64,000 bases of DNA from Lytechinus pictus (Eukaryota > Echinodermata > Echinoidea > Temnopleuroida > Toxopneustidae): positions 19,261,501 to 19,325,500 of the forward strand of contig NC_087259.1 in assembly GCF_037042905.1 (NCBI RefSeq), read 5' to 3'. Below are positions 1 through 12,115 of this stretch, piece after piece; position 1 is the stretch's first letter, and each line of letters starts with the position of its first letter. Below the pieces are notes generated by a model, which ran no database searches, was not told the origin of the DNA, and saw only the letters and a program-made list of their open reading frames with translations. A program made the position numbers and the translations under genes.

Positions 1-1350
1 AGCCAAAGCCGACATCGTTTCTGGAATCTGTAGCTTTTAAGGTTTCAATAGCCATTGTACGTGTAGTAGGTAATCCAAATATAGTGGGGCCGACGTTAAT
101 CACTGCACAATTTCCATCATTTCCAAATTTTGACAAGGTCAAGATAAAACTTTCACACATGCCCTTTATAGTCGAGTCACTTCTATATTCAGTGACAAAT
201 GTGCAGTGTCAGTAGAATTTATTTATTTTTGAATACTTTTTCATTAATTTCATTAATAATCAGCACTCACATTTGGAATACCTTTTTTGCGCCATATAAT
301 TGGCAAATTTGCGACTTAATAAATTGTTGAAAATGCTTGAATGTATTAAGGAATTTCAGAGTGTACAGTACTTTGAAGGTTATGTCATGTTTTGGCTTGC
401 AGCAGGTGAGGATAATCCCCATTGAGATTTGCACATTAATTAAAAAATACACCCCCCTTCGAAAAGTGGACATTATTATAACAAATCCTCTTGTCGACAA
501 GTTTGGAAAACTTACCCCTTTTCAACGGCATTTTTGCCCCCTTTTTACTGAATTGGTAATTTTTGTGTTCTAATAATACTTTCCGTTGATGTGCAAGTCT
601 CAATGAGTCATCGAACCCCCACCCCATCCCATATTTAGGATTCTGGATAAAATGTTGCAAAATGGATCGATATTTAGGGCCAAACTTTTCCTCCTTTTGA
701 AATATTATACCATTGCAATTATTCCTTGGCTGTATTTGTGAGATAAAATATTACAATATCCACCAAATTAGTAATTTTCATTTACTGGTAGCTTCTTTCA
801 AAGTTTTTCCATGATCCAAAATAGGAATTAATGGCACAGCGGTTATTGACCCATTTTGCAACATTCAGAGTAGTTTCAGTTAAAACTAAGGCGGGGTATT
901 TTTTTCATTTTCAAAAAGTGAACTTCATAAAATTTAGTTTCGTGGAAATGATTTCGATTTTTTTTTTAATTAGAAGATTACTGACCAAAGTGTATAGTTT
1001 GTCACACATTTAATTTGTATTCTCGAATAATTCACTTTGAAGAGACGCAGTACATGGATAAAATATAGAATTTACAGAACAAGAATAAATAGGCCTTTTA
1101 CTTTAAATTGGCAGTACTAACGGATATATATCTAGTTTGAATAAAGTTTTTGAGTGTTTCTGTCACAAACTTTTGCTTCTGAAGATAATTGGAAGGTTTT
1201 TTTTCTTTGCTGAATTGTTTGATCAGCTTTATTCGCATTTGCATTTACTGAAGTTCACTCTTTTTCCCCACATCCAAGGGTAAGGCGGGAGAGAGAAGGG
1301 GGAACAGAAATAAAGGGTGATAGAATGAGGAGTTGGGAAAAAGAAAGGGG
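1..1350. other. AT-rich sequence, no gene seen
   Basis: No open frame here has a recognisable domain, biased codon use or paired splice sites. The longest frames are about 60 to 78 codons and lie on both strands, as expected by chance. I see no element with clear inverted ends. Confidence 0.5.
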
Positions 1351-1560
1351 TTGTCTTGTTGAGAAGGTAGATGGGATGGTGAGAGCGTTGGACAAGGATG
1401 AAAAACCGTTAGTAAAGCTGGATGTGATTGTATGTGAGAGAGCTGGGAGGGAGGTTAATGAAAGGGAGGGAAAGAGAAAGGGTTGTCATTTGAGATGGAA
1501 GGGATGATGAGATCGTTTGACAAGGATAAAAGAGCCATCGGTAAAGGTGGATGTGATGGA
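1351..1560. repeat. Diverged direct repeat, period about 132 bp
   Basis: A purine-rich block beginning TTGTCTTGTTGAGAAGG at 1351 recurs in diverged form from 1483 (TTGTCATTTGAGATGG). Both copies continue through GACAAGGATRAAA and end at GGTGGATGTGATGG or CTGGATGTGAT. The 60-codon plus-strand frame at 1325-1507 lies across it and resembles no protein I know. Confidence 0.5.
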
Positions 1561-2165
1561 GCCAGAGTTACAGACCAACACCAATCGGGTAAGAACAGTT
1601 TGAGGTAAGGTGAGAGGAGGTGAAAGGTTGCTGAAGATGAATTGCAAAATCCGCAATGAACAAGAATGGAAAGGAGAATTGAAAGAGAGCGTTCGAGATA
1701 ACCCGGATGTGAAGGGGTAGTGGATTAAGGACTATTTTGTCATTCTTGAAAGAATAAAATGATAAAGAATGAATTTGAAATCATATATCAGATAGAATGA
1801 ATATGATTCAAAAGAAACATTTAGCAATATAGAAGAATATGAGAAATCATAAAGTTAAGTGATGGAAATGCAAAAAAATATGAAGGGAGAGAGAGAGATA
1901 GAGAGCAGGGAGGGATGGGGCGGGGGGGGGGGGGCGAGGGAGTTACCGATACAAGAATAAATACAAGTAGCCAGAAGAAGGGTGTAACAATCATTTACTT
2001 ATGTTTATAAAATGGTGATATGGATCACAAACAAATGATTGGATGAAATCGATAACGTGACCAATCATTTGTTTTAGCAAACATGAAAATTTGCTGATGA
2101 CTTGTTCTTATGACCAGTTCTATACAGACAGGTCATTCCTTTGAGATTAGGACAGTTTTACAATA
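1561..2165. other. Purine-rich low-complexity sequence
   Basis: It holds a GA-rich microsatellite near 1885-1915 followed by a run of Gs at about 1920-1935. No gene or bounded element is visible. Confidence 0.4.
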
Positions 2166-2313
2166 TAGGCGGAAGCGGGGGGGGGGGTCCTGTCCCCCCT
2201 CAATTTGAGGTGGGGGCGGACCCCCCACCCTAAAATTTCTGCTTGTCCAATTTTTACCTTTGTTCATCCCAAAATTTCAGGTGGACCCCCCTAAATTTGT
2301 TGGCTTCCGCCGC
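2166..2313. mobile_element. Short inverted-repeat element (MITE-like)
   Basis: The left end ATAGGCGGAAGCGGGG is matched in inverted orientation by TTGGCTTCCGCCGCCAATAT at the right end. C-rich and G-rich subterminal blocks pair across the interior. It is about 148 bp with no coding capacity. The target-site duplication is not clear. Confidence 0.45.
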
Positions 2314-4331
2314 CAATATTTAACAAGGATCCACACCACTATGTTATAAACCATCATTTGATCAACAGACGACGTTTGACATTTCACATGGAGCATTCAA
2401 CAGCGAAGTATTGTTCTGACGGCTTTTATTATGATTATCGGCTGTTATACAATCAGGGTAAACTCGATCAGCTGTCTAATTTGACAAAAATGTAGCTTTG
2501 AGTTTCTTTTCAAACTTTTCTTGTTTGTGTTCAATTTTCGCAGGGGGTAATTTTGGACAGTGGAACGAGAAACGTCTGAAAAAAAATAAGCGGAAGTGAG
2601 CAAAGTGAACCGTCTATAAGAGTTTTGCATATTACTACACAAGTATAGACAAAGACATTATCAATCAAGTAATTTTTCCCTAAAATAAAAACTGTCTGAA
2701 GCTTTTAAGAATTTAGAAATTTAAACGATTTCAATAATCAATTATAATTGGTGAGACGATGCACAAGGCTGCATAATACATGCGCAGGCTCGAAATTAAA
2801 AAAAATTGAAAGACATAAGACAGTAAATTATGGTCAATTTTTAATAATGAATGTATAGTTCAATATTTTTCTTCTTCGCAGTCTGCTATCAAAGTGTCAT
2901 ATAACTTGCCATCGTAGATTTGAGATTACAATAACATTACTTTTTATGATGCACAGAGAGCATTTTTAATTGATATTCCCTGATTGTAAAACAACCCATA
3001 AAGGAAACATAAGTACGCAGCATAGCCGACAGAAGAAGGGACATAATTTTATTTCTCATTTTTTATGATTCTACTTTCAAATCATTGTTTTTTTTTTAAT
3101 TATGAAAACACGAAAAATATTTTATTTTGATCATCTTTACCATTTAATTTCAGTGTATGTTCTGTTAGTTTTATGGGCATAGAGCACAATGGCTATGAAT
3201 TTATTAGACACATGTCACCATTGGAGCCACTTTCATGCAAACTTTACAATGTAATATTCTTTTGCATTTTAAATATTTATATACTATTTACAAAAAAACG
3301 GGTGCTTGTTCCTTCGCATTAAGATTTTGGCGGCCGCTAAGGCCACATATAAAATGAAAAGGCGCGTAACGTTTATTTTTAATTCAGATAAATTTTGAAC
3401 GAAAAAATGCGAGCTTTCACATTTTTTGGAGGAGGGGGAAGTTCTACGATCACGTATGTGATCAGAACTTTCCACTGAATATGCGTGTTTCTCCCCACAC
3501 TTTTATACCTGTTTTGAAATGATCCTGCCCCCCTCCCCACTTCCACCGGCTATGCTGTTTCGTTTAAGAAATGACAAATATTCAAAGCATATTCCTTTCG
3601 TAAGTAACCGAATTAATGTTGAACCTTTTAACGAACAAGTTTTGTAAAAATATTATGAGATTCTGAAGGATAATCTAAAAAAAAAACACATTTAATAGAT
3701 GAGTGAGCGAGGCATCTGAGCAAAAAAAAAGATGTGGAATTCATGGTATTCAAACCCCAAGCTTAATTTTTGGCCAAGTGCATTTAGCTTTTGTATTATA
3801 AATATCAGGCCCCATATTCATCTTCATCAATAAAAATTCTGCCCACTCAAACTGCATGCTGCCCTCGGATTTATAAACGCTGCTATACTGAACCCCGAAT
3901 AGGCCTATGAAAAGGCAGTTTTATAAGGAATAAATAGGAGTGTGAAATAATGAGATTTCGAGAGAACAGTGCAAGGATCGAAGCAAAGCGTTGGAGCTTT
4001 AGAAGACGATGTCATTTTAAAAGACTCCAAAGGCATATTTCTTCAACAATCAGTTATTCAATTCATTTTTTCATCGCCATGAACCGCATGCGGTATATCT
4101 GCTAAAATCCTAATGAAACATTAAACAATCATTATTATTATGTTTGACATGATGACATTATACAGCCTCTTCCTTGAGAAATTCAGGGACTTTATGTCAC
4201 AGCATGCATGGGAACACCCCGCAAATTAAACAGAAACCAGTTGAGAATTCACATACAGTAAATGTGTAAAATACAAACATTCCCTACTCAAGGTAGTCGG
4301 CAAAGGTTGTGTTACCTATAGTTTTTCACCA
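2314..4331. other. AT-rich intergenic sequence, no gene seen
   Basis: Frames are shorter than 66 codons and show no domain. No splice-framed exon was recognised. Confidence 0.4.
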
Positions 4332-4592
4332 GGGTCCCGTCTTACAAAGAGTTGCGATTGATCCAATCAATCGAAACTGTGGAAAGCCAGCAAAGTCAAC
4401 ATTATGAAAGGCATGTCTGTTAAAAAAAAATCTAGATATGAATGTATATCCATAAATTCATTGATTTATTGACAATTTGGTGTGTTCTCCTTGTTTACAA
4501 AGGACATTTTGCAAATTTCCTGTCGAAAAAATACGACATTGATGGATTTCCATAGAGTTACGATTGATCGTAACTCTTTGTAAGACGGGCCC
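4332..4592. mobile_element. MITE with GTCTTACAAAGAGTT inverted ends
   Basis: The left end GGTCCCGTCTTACAAAGAGT is mirrored by ACTCTTTGTAAGACGGGCC at the right. The arms are long and imperfect and the element is about 260 bp. A second copy lies at 7684-7942. Similar fold-back elements are, as I recall, common in sea urchin introns and intergenic DNA. Confidence 0.7.
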
Positions 4593-4890
4593 AGTTTACG
4601 TTATTCCCGACCTTTCGTTTGAGGACGCGCACGCTTATTTACGACGTTAGTTTATTTTGGAAGAGACTTTTTGGGCCCTTCATCATAGTCGTAAAACTCT
4701 GTCCTGCAATGCAAATTGTGTGACATGAGATTTTTTTTCGTTTCGCATCTGCGACAGAAACATTCAATATGCGTTTCGTGTGCAAAATTTTGGTTGCTTC
4801 TATGGTAACCCCTGGTAACAGCGATATATCCGATTGAGGACGACTTTCCAAAGCCACATTTGACTCCTCCTAGAGCTCGAGAGGCCGCCC
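4593..4890. other. Spacer between two MITEs, no gene seen
   Basis: Two overlapping minus-strand frames of 72 and 84 codons cross it, without any domain or splice-site support. Confidence 0.35.
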
Positions 4891-5184
4891 GGGGGCCCAC
4901 TTCCATTGATTAGTGGATACCAGGAGCGACCACGCGTAAAAGGGGACAGAGTGGGCAAGTACGTTACGTATAGGCCTATGTAACGTTATAAGGGTGTCAA
5001 AACGATATTTAAAATGCTGACAAAAAAGGGATATATATCCAGTACTGGTAGGGTTTCACAAGCCAAATTCTTTTTAAGAGATGCATTTTCATAATCTGGA
5101 AAAGAATTACTTCCCTTGTTTAGGGTACTTTTCGAAACCCAATGGTCGTGCCTGGTATCCACTCATCAATGGAAGTGGTCCCCC
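4891..5184. mobile_element. Inverted-repeat element with GGGGGCCCACTTCC ends
   Basis: The left arm starts GGGGGCCCACTTCCATTGAT and continues through GTGGATACCAGG. The right arm reads CCTGGTATCCAC...GGAAGTGGTCCCCC, its inverse over about 35 bp with a few mismatches. Total length is about 294 bp and it is non-coding. I recall ends of this kind from sea urchin DNA. Confidence 0.6.
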
Positions 5185-5656
5185 TGGAATTTGAATATAA
5201 TCCCCCATTTCTGGGGAAAGTAAAACATAATGCCCATTACATCGTGTGCGAGAGGCATATCGTTTGTGTAGAAAGAGTAAACAAAAGAAACAAAAGAAAC
5301 AAAAAGAAACGAGTTCAAACGTATTGCATATGGTGTGCACATATCAACTCACGCGAAATGTTCGGCTGGAGAGGTTGATCTGACCTATGAAATCAATAAT
5401 TGCCAGTGATACACCAATAATCCACATCATATCGATTCGATGAACTGTAATGATCTATATCTAAACCTTCATTCAGTAAGTTTTTTCCTCACTCAATATG
5501 TACTCGATTTGTTTGAAAAACCACTTTCTTATCCATGTCATAATCTATTTTAGGTCTGTATTTCGAATATCTCCAGCCATCGATCAGTCGTAATATACAT
5601 GCATGTATGGTGCGGGTGTCGCGGAAAAGGATTTTGCACACGAAAAGCAGATCTGT
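5185..5656. other. AT-rich spacer
   Basis: A run of AAACAAAAGAAAC-type simple repeat lies near 5280-5310. No gene is visible. Confidence 0.35.
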
Positions 5657-5787
5657 TGGGCCTGTAACACAAAGCTTAGCATTGGTTGTAGAGCAGTTTT
5701 CTACGATTGATTCTATTGACTATTATGCACAATCAATCTTAAAAATCAAGTGTATGATTAAGCGTTAACTTTTGTGTTAGGGGACCC
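5657..5787. mobile_element. Small fold-back MITE (GTAACACAAAGCTTAGC)
   Basis: GGGCCTGTAACACAAAGCTT at the left is balanced by AACTTTTGTGTTAGGGGACCC at the right. The interior carries a second pair, ACGATTGATTCTATTGACT and GCACAATCAATCTT. A related half copy occurs at about 9798-9895. Confidence 0.5.
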
Positions 5788-5889
5788 TAATATTAGCGTC
5801 CGTTAGGATTGCGAAAGGTCCCAATGTTTATCTGAATAACGCCATGAAAACCCAAAACAGATCATGGGAATGGGTCATATTAGTCATAA

Positions 5890-6150
5890 CCAGGCGCGGA
5901 TCGAGGGGGGCATAGGGGTGAGAAGCAAAATTAAAATTTGTAATGTAAAAATGCCATTAAAACAGAGGTTTGCCCCCTCTTCTGAAATTTAAGACCATCT
6001 TTTCTTTCTTGTCAATTTTTTTTTTGTGTATACGAACTATTTTTATTTTTCTATTTTATTATTTTTTTTTTTTTGGGGGGGGGGGCTTGCCAAAATTTTC
6101 CTCCGAAAAATTTGTCCCCCCTTTTGGAAAATCCTGGATCCGCCCCTGGT
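5890..6150. mobile_element. Element with GGGGCGGATCC-type inverted ends
   Basis: The left end CCAGGCGCGGATCGAGGGGG is matched by GGATCCGCCCCTGG at the right. About 260 bp, T-rich inside with a G run near 6075. The same terminal motif bounds the array element at 16779-18418. Confidence 0.5.
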
Positions 6151-6174
6151 CATAACGTAAAGTCCCTGGGCTCG

Positions 6175-6470
6175 GGCCAGCGGAAGACATACAGAAGACC
6201 AACTGGATCTTTGATCAACCCTCACCATGACGAGACTGCATCGGGTGAACCTTCCAACCATGGGGATCGGCATGGCCATCGACCGGAGTCCGTTATCCAC
6301 ATCCTCCTCGATCCTTCTAATAGTAAAACTGGGTCCTCGCATTCAAACGGCAAATCGAATTGAATGATCAGCATAGTGGCATCAGACCTCATCTCACCGA
6401 AAGATAACCCCATGCGGATGCCTTCCAATCCAAGCAATATTCTCCTATCCACCTGACCCGCCACCATCTC
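6175..6470 (-). pseudogene. Diverged, broken paralogue of the segment near 8189-8395
   Basis: Read on the minus strand, this segment matches the one at about 8180-8400 at its start (GGAGAAT.TTGCTT then GGTGAGAT..AGGTCTGA) and at its end (GTGATCAA.GATC-like). It opens into a frame of about 81 codons and another of 99 codons, but neither keeps the frame of its relative. It is part of an older duplication in which 5810-6650 corresponds to about 7610-8740, flanks included. I do not recognise a product. Confidence 0.3.
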
Positions 6471-7683
6471 CTAATGAAAACCTGTTCTTTTCCTCGCTGA
6501 CCTACTCGAACATAAGCCTGTTCCACTCCAAGTTTTTGGCCCGTGATGCATGAGGTGCTCACAGATCGTTGACCACCAGCAAATCTTGAAGTCTTGGTCG
6601 ACGCCAGGTTAATTCTTGCTCTAATGGAAAACGACAGAAAAGGGGGAAAGAAAAATGAAACAGTCTCCCGTATCTCGTTTATTCATCCAACAAGATAACG
6701 GACCTAGAGCCCGATTCATAAAGAGCTGCAACTATCATGACAATGGTAATTTTTCTTCCTGGCGATTACCACTAGCGCTCGGCAGCCAATTACAATCAAG
6801 AGTACCATGGTAATAATTACAAAGTTAATATTCTTAGATTTTTTAATAATCTATCTGGCGCGTCTCGAATCAATAAACGAGACAAAGTCATAGGCAGCAA
6901 TTTGTGACATTTTTGGTCCCTCGATGGGAGACAAACAGGAGAACGAGCAATCCTTTCCCACTGGCGCTAGTCGGCAATGCCTAAAGTCAAATCAAACTTG
7001 ATTGATTCACAGTACTGAATATAAGTATACAACTCATACCTGTATATTGTTATTTCTATTGTAAAATATCCAAATAAGTATTGTAAATTTTTGAATTCAT
7101 AAAAATTCAACTGGTCAAACTGGTCGGTGTAAAAATGGAGTGTTGAATCTAATACCAGATAGGCTCCCCGCAGGACTACACCCTGGGGTGTACAAAATAC
7201 ACCCGAGGGCTTGAAATAATACCAGAGGGTGTAAAAGTAGCAATCAAATGTGAACTAACACCCAAACTTTAACACTGCAGCTACAATTGACTGGTGTGTT
7301 CGTCTATAAATAAGTACATAAAATCAGAAGGAGAAAAATCACTTATTGGCTATACGAATATAATAATGACCCAAATGACACAATAGTTAATTTCGAGTAA
7401 ATCAAGAAAAATAAAAACAACTTTTGTGAGCAATTTGGCAATTTTTTCATTCGCTCCGCGGGCACTTTCATGTGGATTTGCAAGATATAAATTAGGCCCT
7501 ACACACAAGATGTGCTTAAGTTTAAGCAGCAATTTTCCATATTTAATGTCAGCCGAGATATGGACGTGGGTCAATCTCATACTCATATACTCAATAGTAA
7601 TAACTAACATCCAGAAGTATGTCTGAATAATGCCATAAAACAGATCACAGAGAACAGTAAGGTTGAGTCAATTTGGTTGATCT
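6471..7683. other. Intergenic sequence with the left half of an old duplication
   Basis: GTCTTGGTCGACGCCAGGTTAATTC-like sequence near 6590-6620 recurs near 8695-8720, showing the duplication extends beyond the exon-like part. A fold-back CATAAAGAGCTGCAACTATCA-type fragment lies at about 6712-6830. No secure gene. Confidence 0.35.
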
Positions 7684-7942
7684 GGGCCCCGTCTTACAAA
7701 GAGTTACGATAGATTCAGTCAACCATAACTATGGAAAGCCAGCAACGCCATTATCTAAAATACATTTTTCTTCTCTTTTCTAGAAATGGTGTGCAGTCCT
7801 ACATTCAAAGTTTTCTTAAAAATTAAGTGTGCTTCTCTTTGTTTTCAAAGGACAAAAGTGCAAATTTCCTGAAGAAAATTGATGACATTGATAGATTTCC
7901 ATGGATAAATCGGATCAATCGTAACTCTTTGTAAGACGTGGC
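7684..7942. mobile_element. MITE with GTCTTACAAAGAGTT inverted ends, second copy
   Basis: It begins GGGCCCCGTCTTACAAAGAG and ends ACTCTTTGTAAGACGTGGC. The length is about 259 bp, like the copy at 4332-4592, and it shares that copy's interior landmark GGAAAGCCAGCAA. Confidence 0.7.
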
Positions 7943-8188
7943 ACTCGGGAGTCTTTCATGAACGGACTGTCAGACGTTTTATCCGACAAGTCCCGCTCTA
8001 TATCCGACATCTACCACATCAACTTGGCCAATCAAAATCAAGGAGTTATCGGATCCGAAAACTTGCAGGATAAAAAAAATATTGACGGAACGGTTTCCTG
8101 TTTTCTGTCATTGAATCCCGTTGTATGTCTCGGTGAACATTCCCATCAGGTCAAGTTGACCAACTAGAGATCCTTGATCACCCCTTAC

Positions 8189-8341
8189 CTGCATTGGGGG
8201 AACTTTCCAGTCGTAAAGGCCATCGTATCTGTATCGTCGACCGAAGTACACTGCCACGCCTTCTACCTTCCTGTGGTGATCCTGCGTGTTGTAGGCTCTC
8301 TTAAGTTGGAAACAGACTTGGCCGGTGAACCGCGATGGACG
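8189..8341 (-). CDS. Candidate orphan exon, product not recognised
   Basis: On the minus strand a 51-codon frame runs from just after an in-frame TGA (8342-8344) to a good donor, CAG|GTAAGG, at 8189/8188. The encoded peptide is rich in charged and aromatic residues and contains AYNTQDHHRKVEG and YFGRRYRYDGLYDW, a composition more like protein than chance. The acceptor cannot be fixed: AG dinucleotides in CCAAG and CTTAAG inside the frame are possible but weak. The broken relative at 6175-6470 suggests an exon duplicated long ago, or a coding scrap inside a repeat. No family is assigned. Confidence 0.3.
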
Positions 8342-8402
8342 TCAGACCTATCTCACCGTAGGATAGTCTCACGAGGACGCCTTTGAAGCAACATTCTCCT
8401 TT

Positions 8403-8575
8403 GGGGCCGTTTCATAAAGCTGTTCGTAAGTTAAGAGTGACTTTAAGAACGACTGGTGGTCCTTTTTTACGCGCTAAACCGTCGCCTATGGTGTACACCA
8501 TTTACCAAAAGAAAGAATCACCAGTCGCTCTTAAAGTCGTTCTTATCTTACGAACAGCTTTATGAAACACCCCCA
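8403..8575. mobile_element. Near-palindromic MITE (TTTCATAAAGCTGTTCGTAAG)
   Basis: GTTTCATAAAGCTGTTCGTA at the left is mirrored by TACGAACAGCTTTATGAAAC at the right. The pairing runs inward through CTTTAAGAACGACTGGTG, leaving a short loop. About 173 bp and non-coding. Confidence 0.7.
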
Positions 8576-9352
8576 GGCCACATGGGTGGCGATGTATATA
8601 CTGTATTATACTCTAGCGTAGCCCTATTAAAATTGTGATTCGGCATGCATTGGGCAACAGTCAGTCGTAATTTGAGCCCTGATGTGGGGTGGAAGACTTG
8701 GTCGACATAAGGTTAATTCTTGTGCTGTTGGGAAAAAAAAACAGAAAATAAAATGGGTGGAACTGTCTTCTACAGACATGCCAGCAACAGAGAGCTACAA
8801 CTCATCACATGAGAAATTACAACTGCATGTATCAGACAATATATGAATTTAATTCAATTCATCTTTATTTCTCAAGCCGATTAAAACGGCCCTTTTAAAA
8901 ACATAAATTCTAACCATTTTATTATGGCAACTGCCATGGTAACAAGTCGGGGCAGCCAATCACGTTCAGTCAATCTGGCTGTTTAGAAATACAGGCCGTA
9001 TACAACACTGAATTTCTTACCAGTTTTAAAACGTTTTGAATATACACAAAATTTAATTTTAATCATAAAAAAATTGCACAGATTTAAAATAAATCCAGAT
9101 GGAATGTAATTAGGGGCCAATCGCAATGTGGACTTTTAATCCTTTGAAAATAGTTTTAAATCTCGAAGGATTTAAATTCAAAAGCTTTGAGATTTAAAAA
9201 TGAATCTGTAGAATTCAAACTAAATTCAAAACTCGATTGGTCCGTGATTACACTTCATCTGGATTTATTTTACATCCCTGTATTAGTGTAGTGGTACTAA
9301 AGACGGAATCATTATATATAATGCTTAGAATGTGTATAAGTCCTAACCGCTA
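8576..9352. other. AT-rich spacer
   Basis: Contains the right flank of the old 5.8/7.6-kb duplication (to about 8740). A string of AT-rich self-similar motifs built on GATTTAAA lies near 9140-9235. No gene. Confidence 0.35.
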
Positions 9353-9588
9353 CACTGAAAAAAACTCCGGTGTTGATTTAACACCAACCCGGAATATGTC
9401 CACACCAGAGAAGTGTTAAACAACACCACTTTGGTTTTCACAACACCAGATATGTGTTTATACAACACCAATTAGTATTAAAACAGCTTCGATTTGATTC
9501 CAAACTGGTGTTATTTTAATACTTCTCTGGTGTAGTCATTATATAAATTCCGGGTTGGTGTTAAATCAACACCGGAGTTTTGGTAGTG
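9353..9588. mobile_element. TA-flanked MITE with long inverted ends
   Basis: The left end CACTGAAAAAAACTCCGGTG and the right end ACACCGGAGTTTTGGTAGTG form arms of more than 40 bp that include GATTTAACACCAACCCGGAAT and its inverse. TA borders both sides (9351-9352 and 9589-9590), as for Tc1/mariner-type insertions. The interior repeats ACACCA/TGGTGT. 236 bp. Confidence 0.75.
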
Positions 9589-9590
9589 TA

Positions 9591-11040
9591 TTTTGCTTCC
9601 ATAATTATCATTATTGATGTCACCTGTCTCACCATTATTACCCTGTCATGGACAAAATATATTCAAACGATTCCTTTTACCAGTTGTTGGTATAATCTTA
9701 ACGAGGACGGATTTGTGAGAATGGTACATGAACATGTTCATATCTTATGCTGATAGCGTATATACTCTCAAAATGCAAAGGAGGCAGGGAGCTAATCTGG
9801 AGCCCGTAACACAAAGCTTAGCAATGATCAAAGAACATTTTTCTACGATTGATTCCATTGACTACAATGTACAACCAATCGTGGAGATCTTACCAATCCT
9901 TTATGTCTGTTTTTGTTCATATGTATACGAACATTCTGCTTATTCGAACATATTGATTAAACATTGTCATATACAGTAACACCTAATTCTGATTTCATTT
10001 AAATGTTAATTAGCTATACCTTTACCAGATTTAAGGGTTTTCTTTTACTATTATTAATTGGATAAATTTATCACAAACATTCAAGTTGTGTTTCCTTTTT
10101 GTGAATACACCCTATAAAAATTATTCTTAGTCGACTAACGCAAGGGTAAGATACAAACCGTCTTTAAAGGATCGGCTTCTCATAAAAAAAACCGCCTAAT
10201 TCAGTATTTGATGAAGGAGATACGAATGAACCTGATGCATCGATGTTTCCTGGTTGCCGCTTGGGTCCCTGGTGGATTTCCTGTACCTCACTTTCTGCTG
10301 GATCCTATTTATCCTAGGCCTATTTGTCCAGTAAAACCAGGTATATCTTAAAAAAAGGATTGACATGACAATCATTTTTTTTTCTCATATTACCAGCGAT
10401 GGATTCCTTATCACACGTAAGAAGAAAAAAAGGTTAACTATCCAATATAATCAATACAGCAAAAAGAACATTTAAAATCATTTATATAGCGCTTATCACA
10501 AAGAATGTCTCTAAGCGCTTGAACGTTGATGTAATTTATCGAAAATCAAATCACATGAAACTATACATTTATACATTGGTGGATGAAGCAAATCTTAAGG
10601 GGAAATATTATGACCCGAATTTCACCCGGCTGCTAAAGCTGTTGTTTATATTTTTGTTTACGGGGTAGTCTACACTAACGTCTGTAGTTTTAAGTACATC
10701 TTAGTTTCTCTTACAAACATGATGAGATACCTAACACAGCAGGAGCATTTACAGGATTTTGCACCCCGTGGGCCCTGCCTGATTTTGGTACCATGAATGT
10801 GTACTTTTCGAAAAATGGCGCCCCCATAAACATGAATGATGAACTGGATAGTATCTAAACGAAGCTGAAAAGTTTTGATAACCTGACCTAAAATGTTGGC
10901 ATTCTAAGCACTTTGGGTCATCAGGCAGGATGGGTATCTATCTAAACAACAATATTGATGTGAACATTTTTGATATTCCGACCTAAAATTTAGACAATCC
11001 GAGTACTTTTGATAATCATGAAATAATGGACATAATCTAA
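9591..11040. other. Intergenic sequence, no secure gene
   Basis: A half copy of the GTAACACAAAGCTTAGC fold-back element lies at about 9798-9895. From about 10850 the sequence grades into diverged units of the GCGAGCGCG minisatellite. An 83-codon frame at 9728-9979 overlaps the fold-back copy and is not a credible gene. Confidence 0.35.
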
Positions 11041-11600
11041 ACTTAACATTTTATGCGAGCGCGTAGCGCGAGCTGAAATTTTTTTCATTTAGATCTGGCC
11101 AAAAATTTGATATTCTAAAGCACTTTTTGTTACCATGAATGAGATGTGTATCTATTTAAACAATAATTGATGCAAGCGCGAAGCCCCCAAAAATATTGAT
11201 TTTCCGACCTAAAATTTTGCCGAAATTTTGACAGTCCAAGCACTTTTGGTCATCATGAGTAGGATAGGAATATAACTAGTCAATTGTTTGTTATTCCAAC
11301 TCAAAACTGGACATTCTAAGCAATTTTGTGACCATGAACAGGATGGGTACCTATCTAAACAATGAATGCGATGAATATTTTTGGTAATCTGACCTAAAAT
11401 TGGGACATTCTGAGCACTTTTGGTAATCATGAACACAATAGCTATTTAAATAAACATTTTTGCGAGAGCGAAGTGCGAGCTAAACCTCTTTTATAATCCG
11501 ACCAAAACCTTAAAATTCTAATACATTTATTGTAATCAAGAATAGGATAGATATCTATCTAAACAATTGATGCGAGCGCGAAGCGCGAGCTGAAAATAAG
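11041..11600. repeat. GCGAGCGCG minisatellite, diverged copies
   Basis: Units of roughly 110-120 bp end in variants of GCGAGCGCGAAGCGCGAGC (about 11055, 11174, 11462, 11572). Each is preceded by text like GACCTAAAAT.TGACATTCTAAGCACTTTTGGT and AGGATAGGTATCTATCTAAACAA. The same unit recurs at 16960-18230, 21279-21500 and 23370-23600. Confidence 0.7.
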
Positions 11601-12115
11601 TCAAACAAAAAGTTGTCATTTTATGTCATTTTAAAGCTTCGCTTAATTTTACAAAAATTAGTTATATGCACATCCCGGTCAGTATGCAAATGAGCGAACT
11701 GATGACATCACTCACCCACTTTTTCTTTTGCATTTTCTTATATGAAATATGAAATAGTCTAATTTTCTCCTCATTGTCCTGTAAAACAAAAATTTTATTT
11801 CTCCCTGAACGTGTGGAATTACCATTGTTAAACATTATGTGGTTCAGTCAAGTTTTTCCTTATTGTCAAATCTGTAAAATTTGAAATATTTTATAATTCA
11901 AACAATAAAAAAAAGGAAATAGTGAGGGACATCATTGATTCTCTCATTTTCATGTGACTAAATTGTGTATATAACTATTTTGTGAAAATAGGCGAAACTT
12001 TAAAATGTCACAACTTTCTTATTTTACATCCGAATTTGATAAAATTTTCAGCATTATGTTTGTCTGATTATCTCTTTTGATTCAATTCAACATTTTCTGA
12101 GGTAGACTTGACCTT
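11600..12115. mobile_element. Partial TTAA-family MITE (right end kept)
   Basis: The interior (TATATGCACATCCCGGTCAG, AATAGTGAGGGACATCATTG, TCTTATTTTACATCCGA) matches the full copies at 31247, 46071 and 56932. The right end GAGGTAGACTTGACCTTTT is preserved, but the left terminal repeat is not recognisable. Confidence 0.6.

Noticed and set aside
6043..6467. Overlapping frames of 81-99 codons on both strands
   Set aside because: They cross a MITE end and a broken duplicated segment; frames on opposite strands cannot all be real and none has a domain or splice support.
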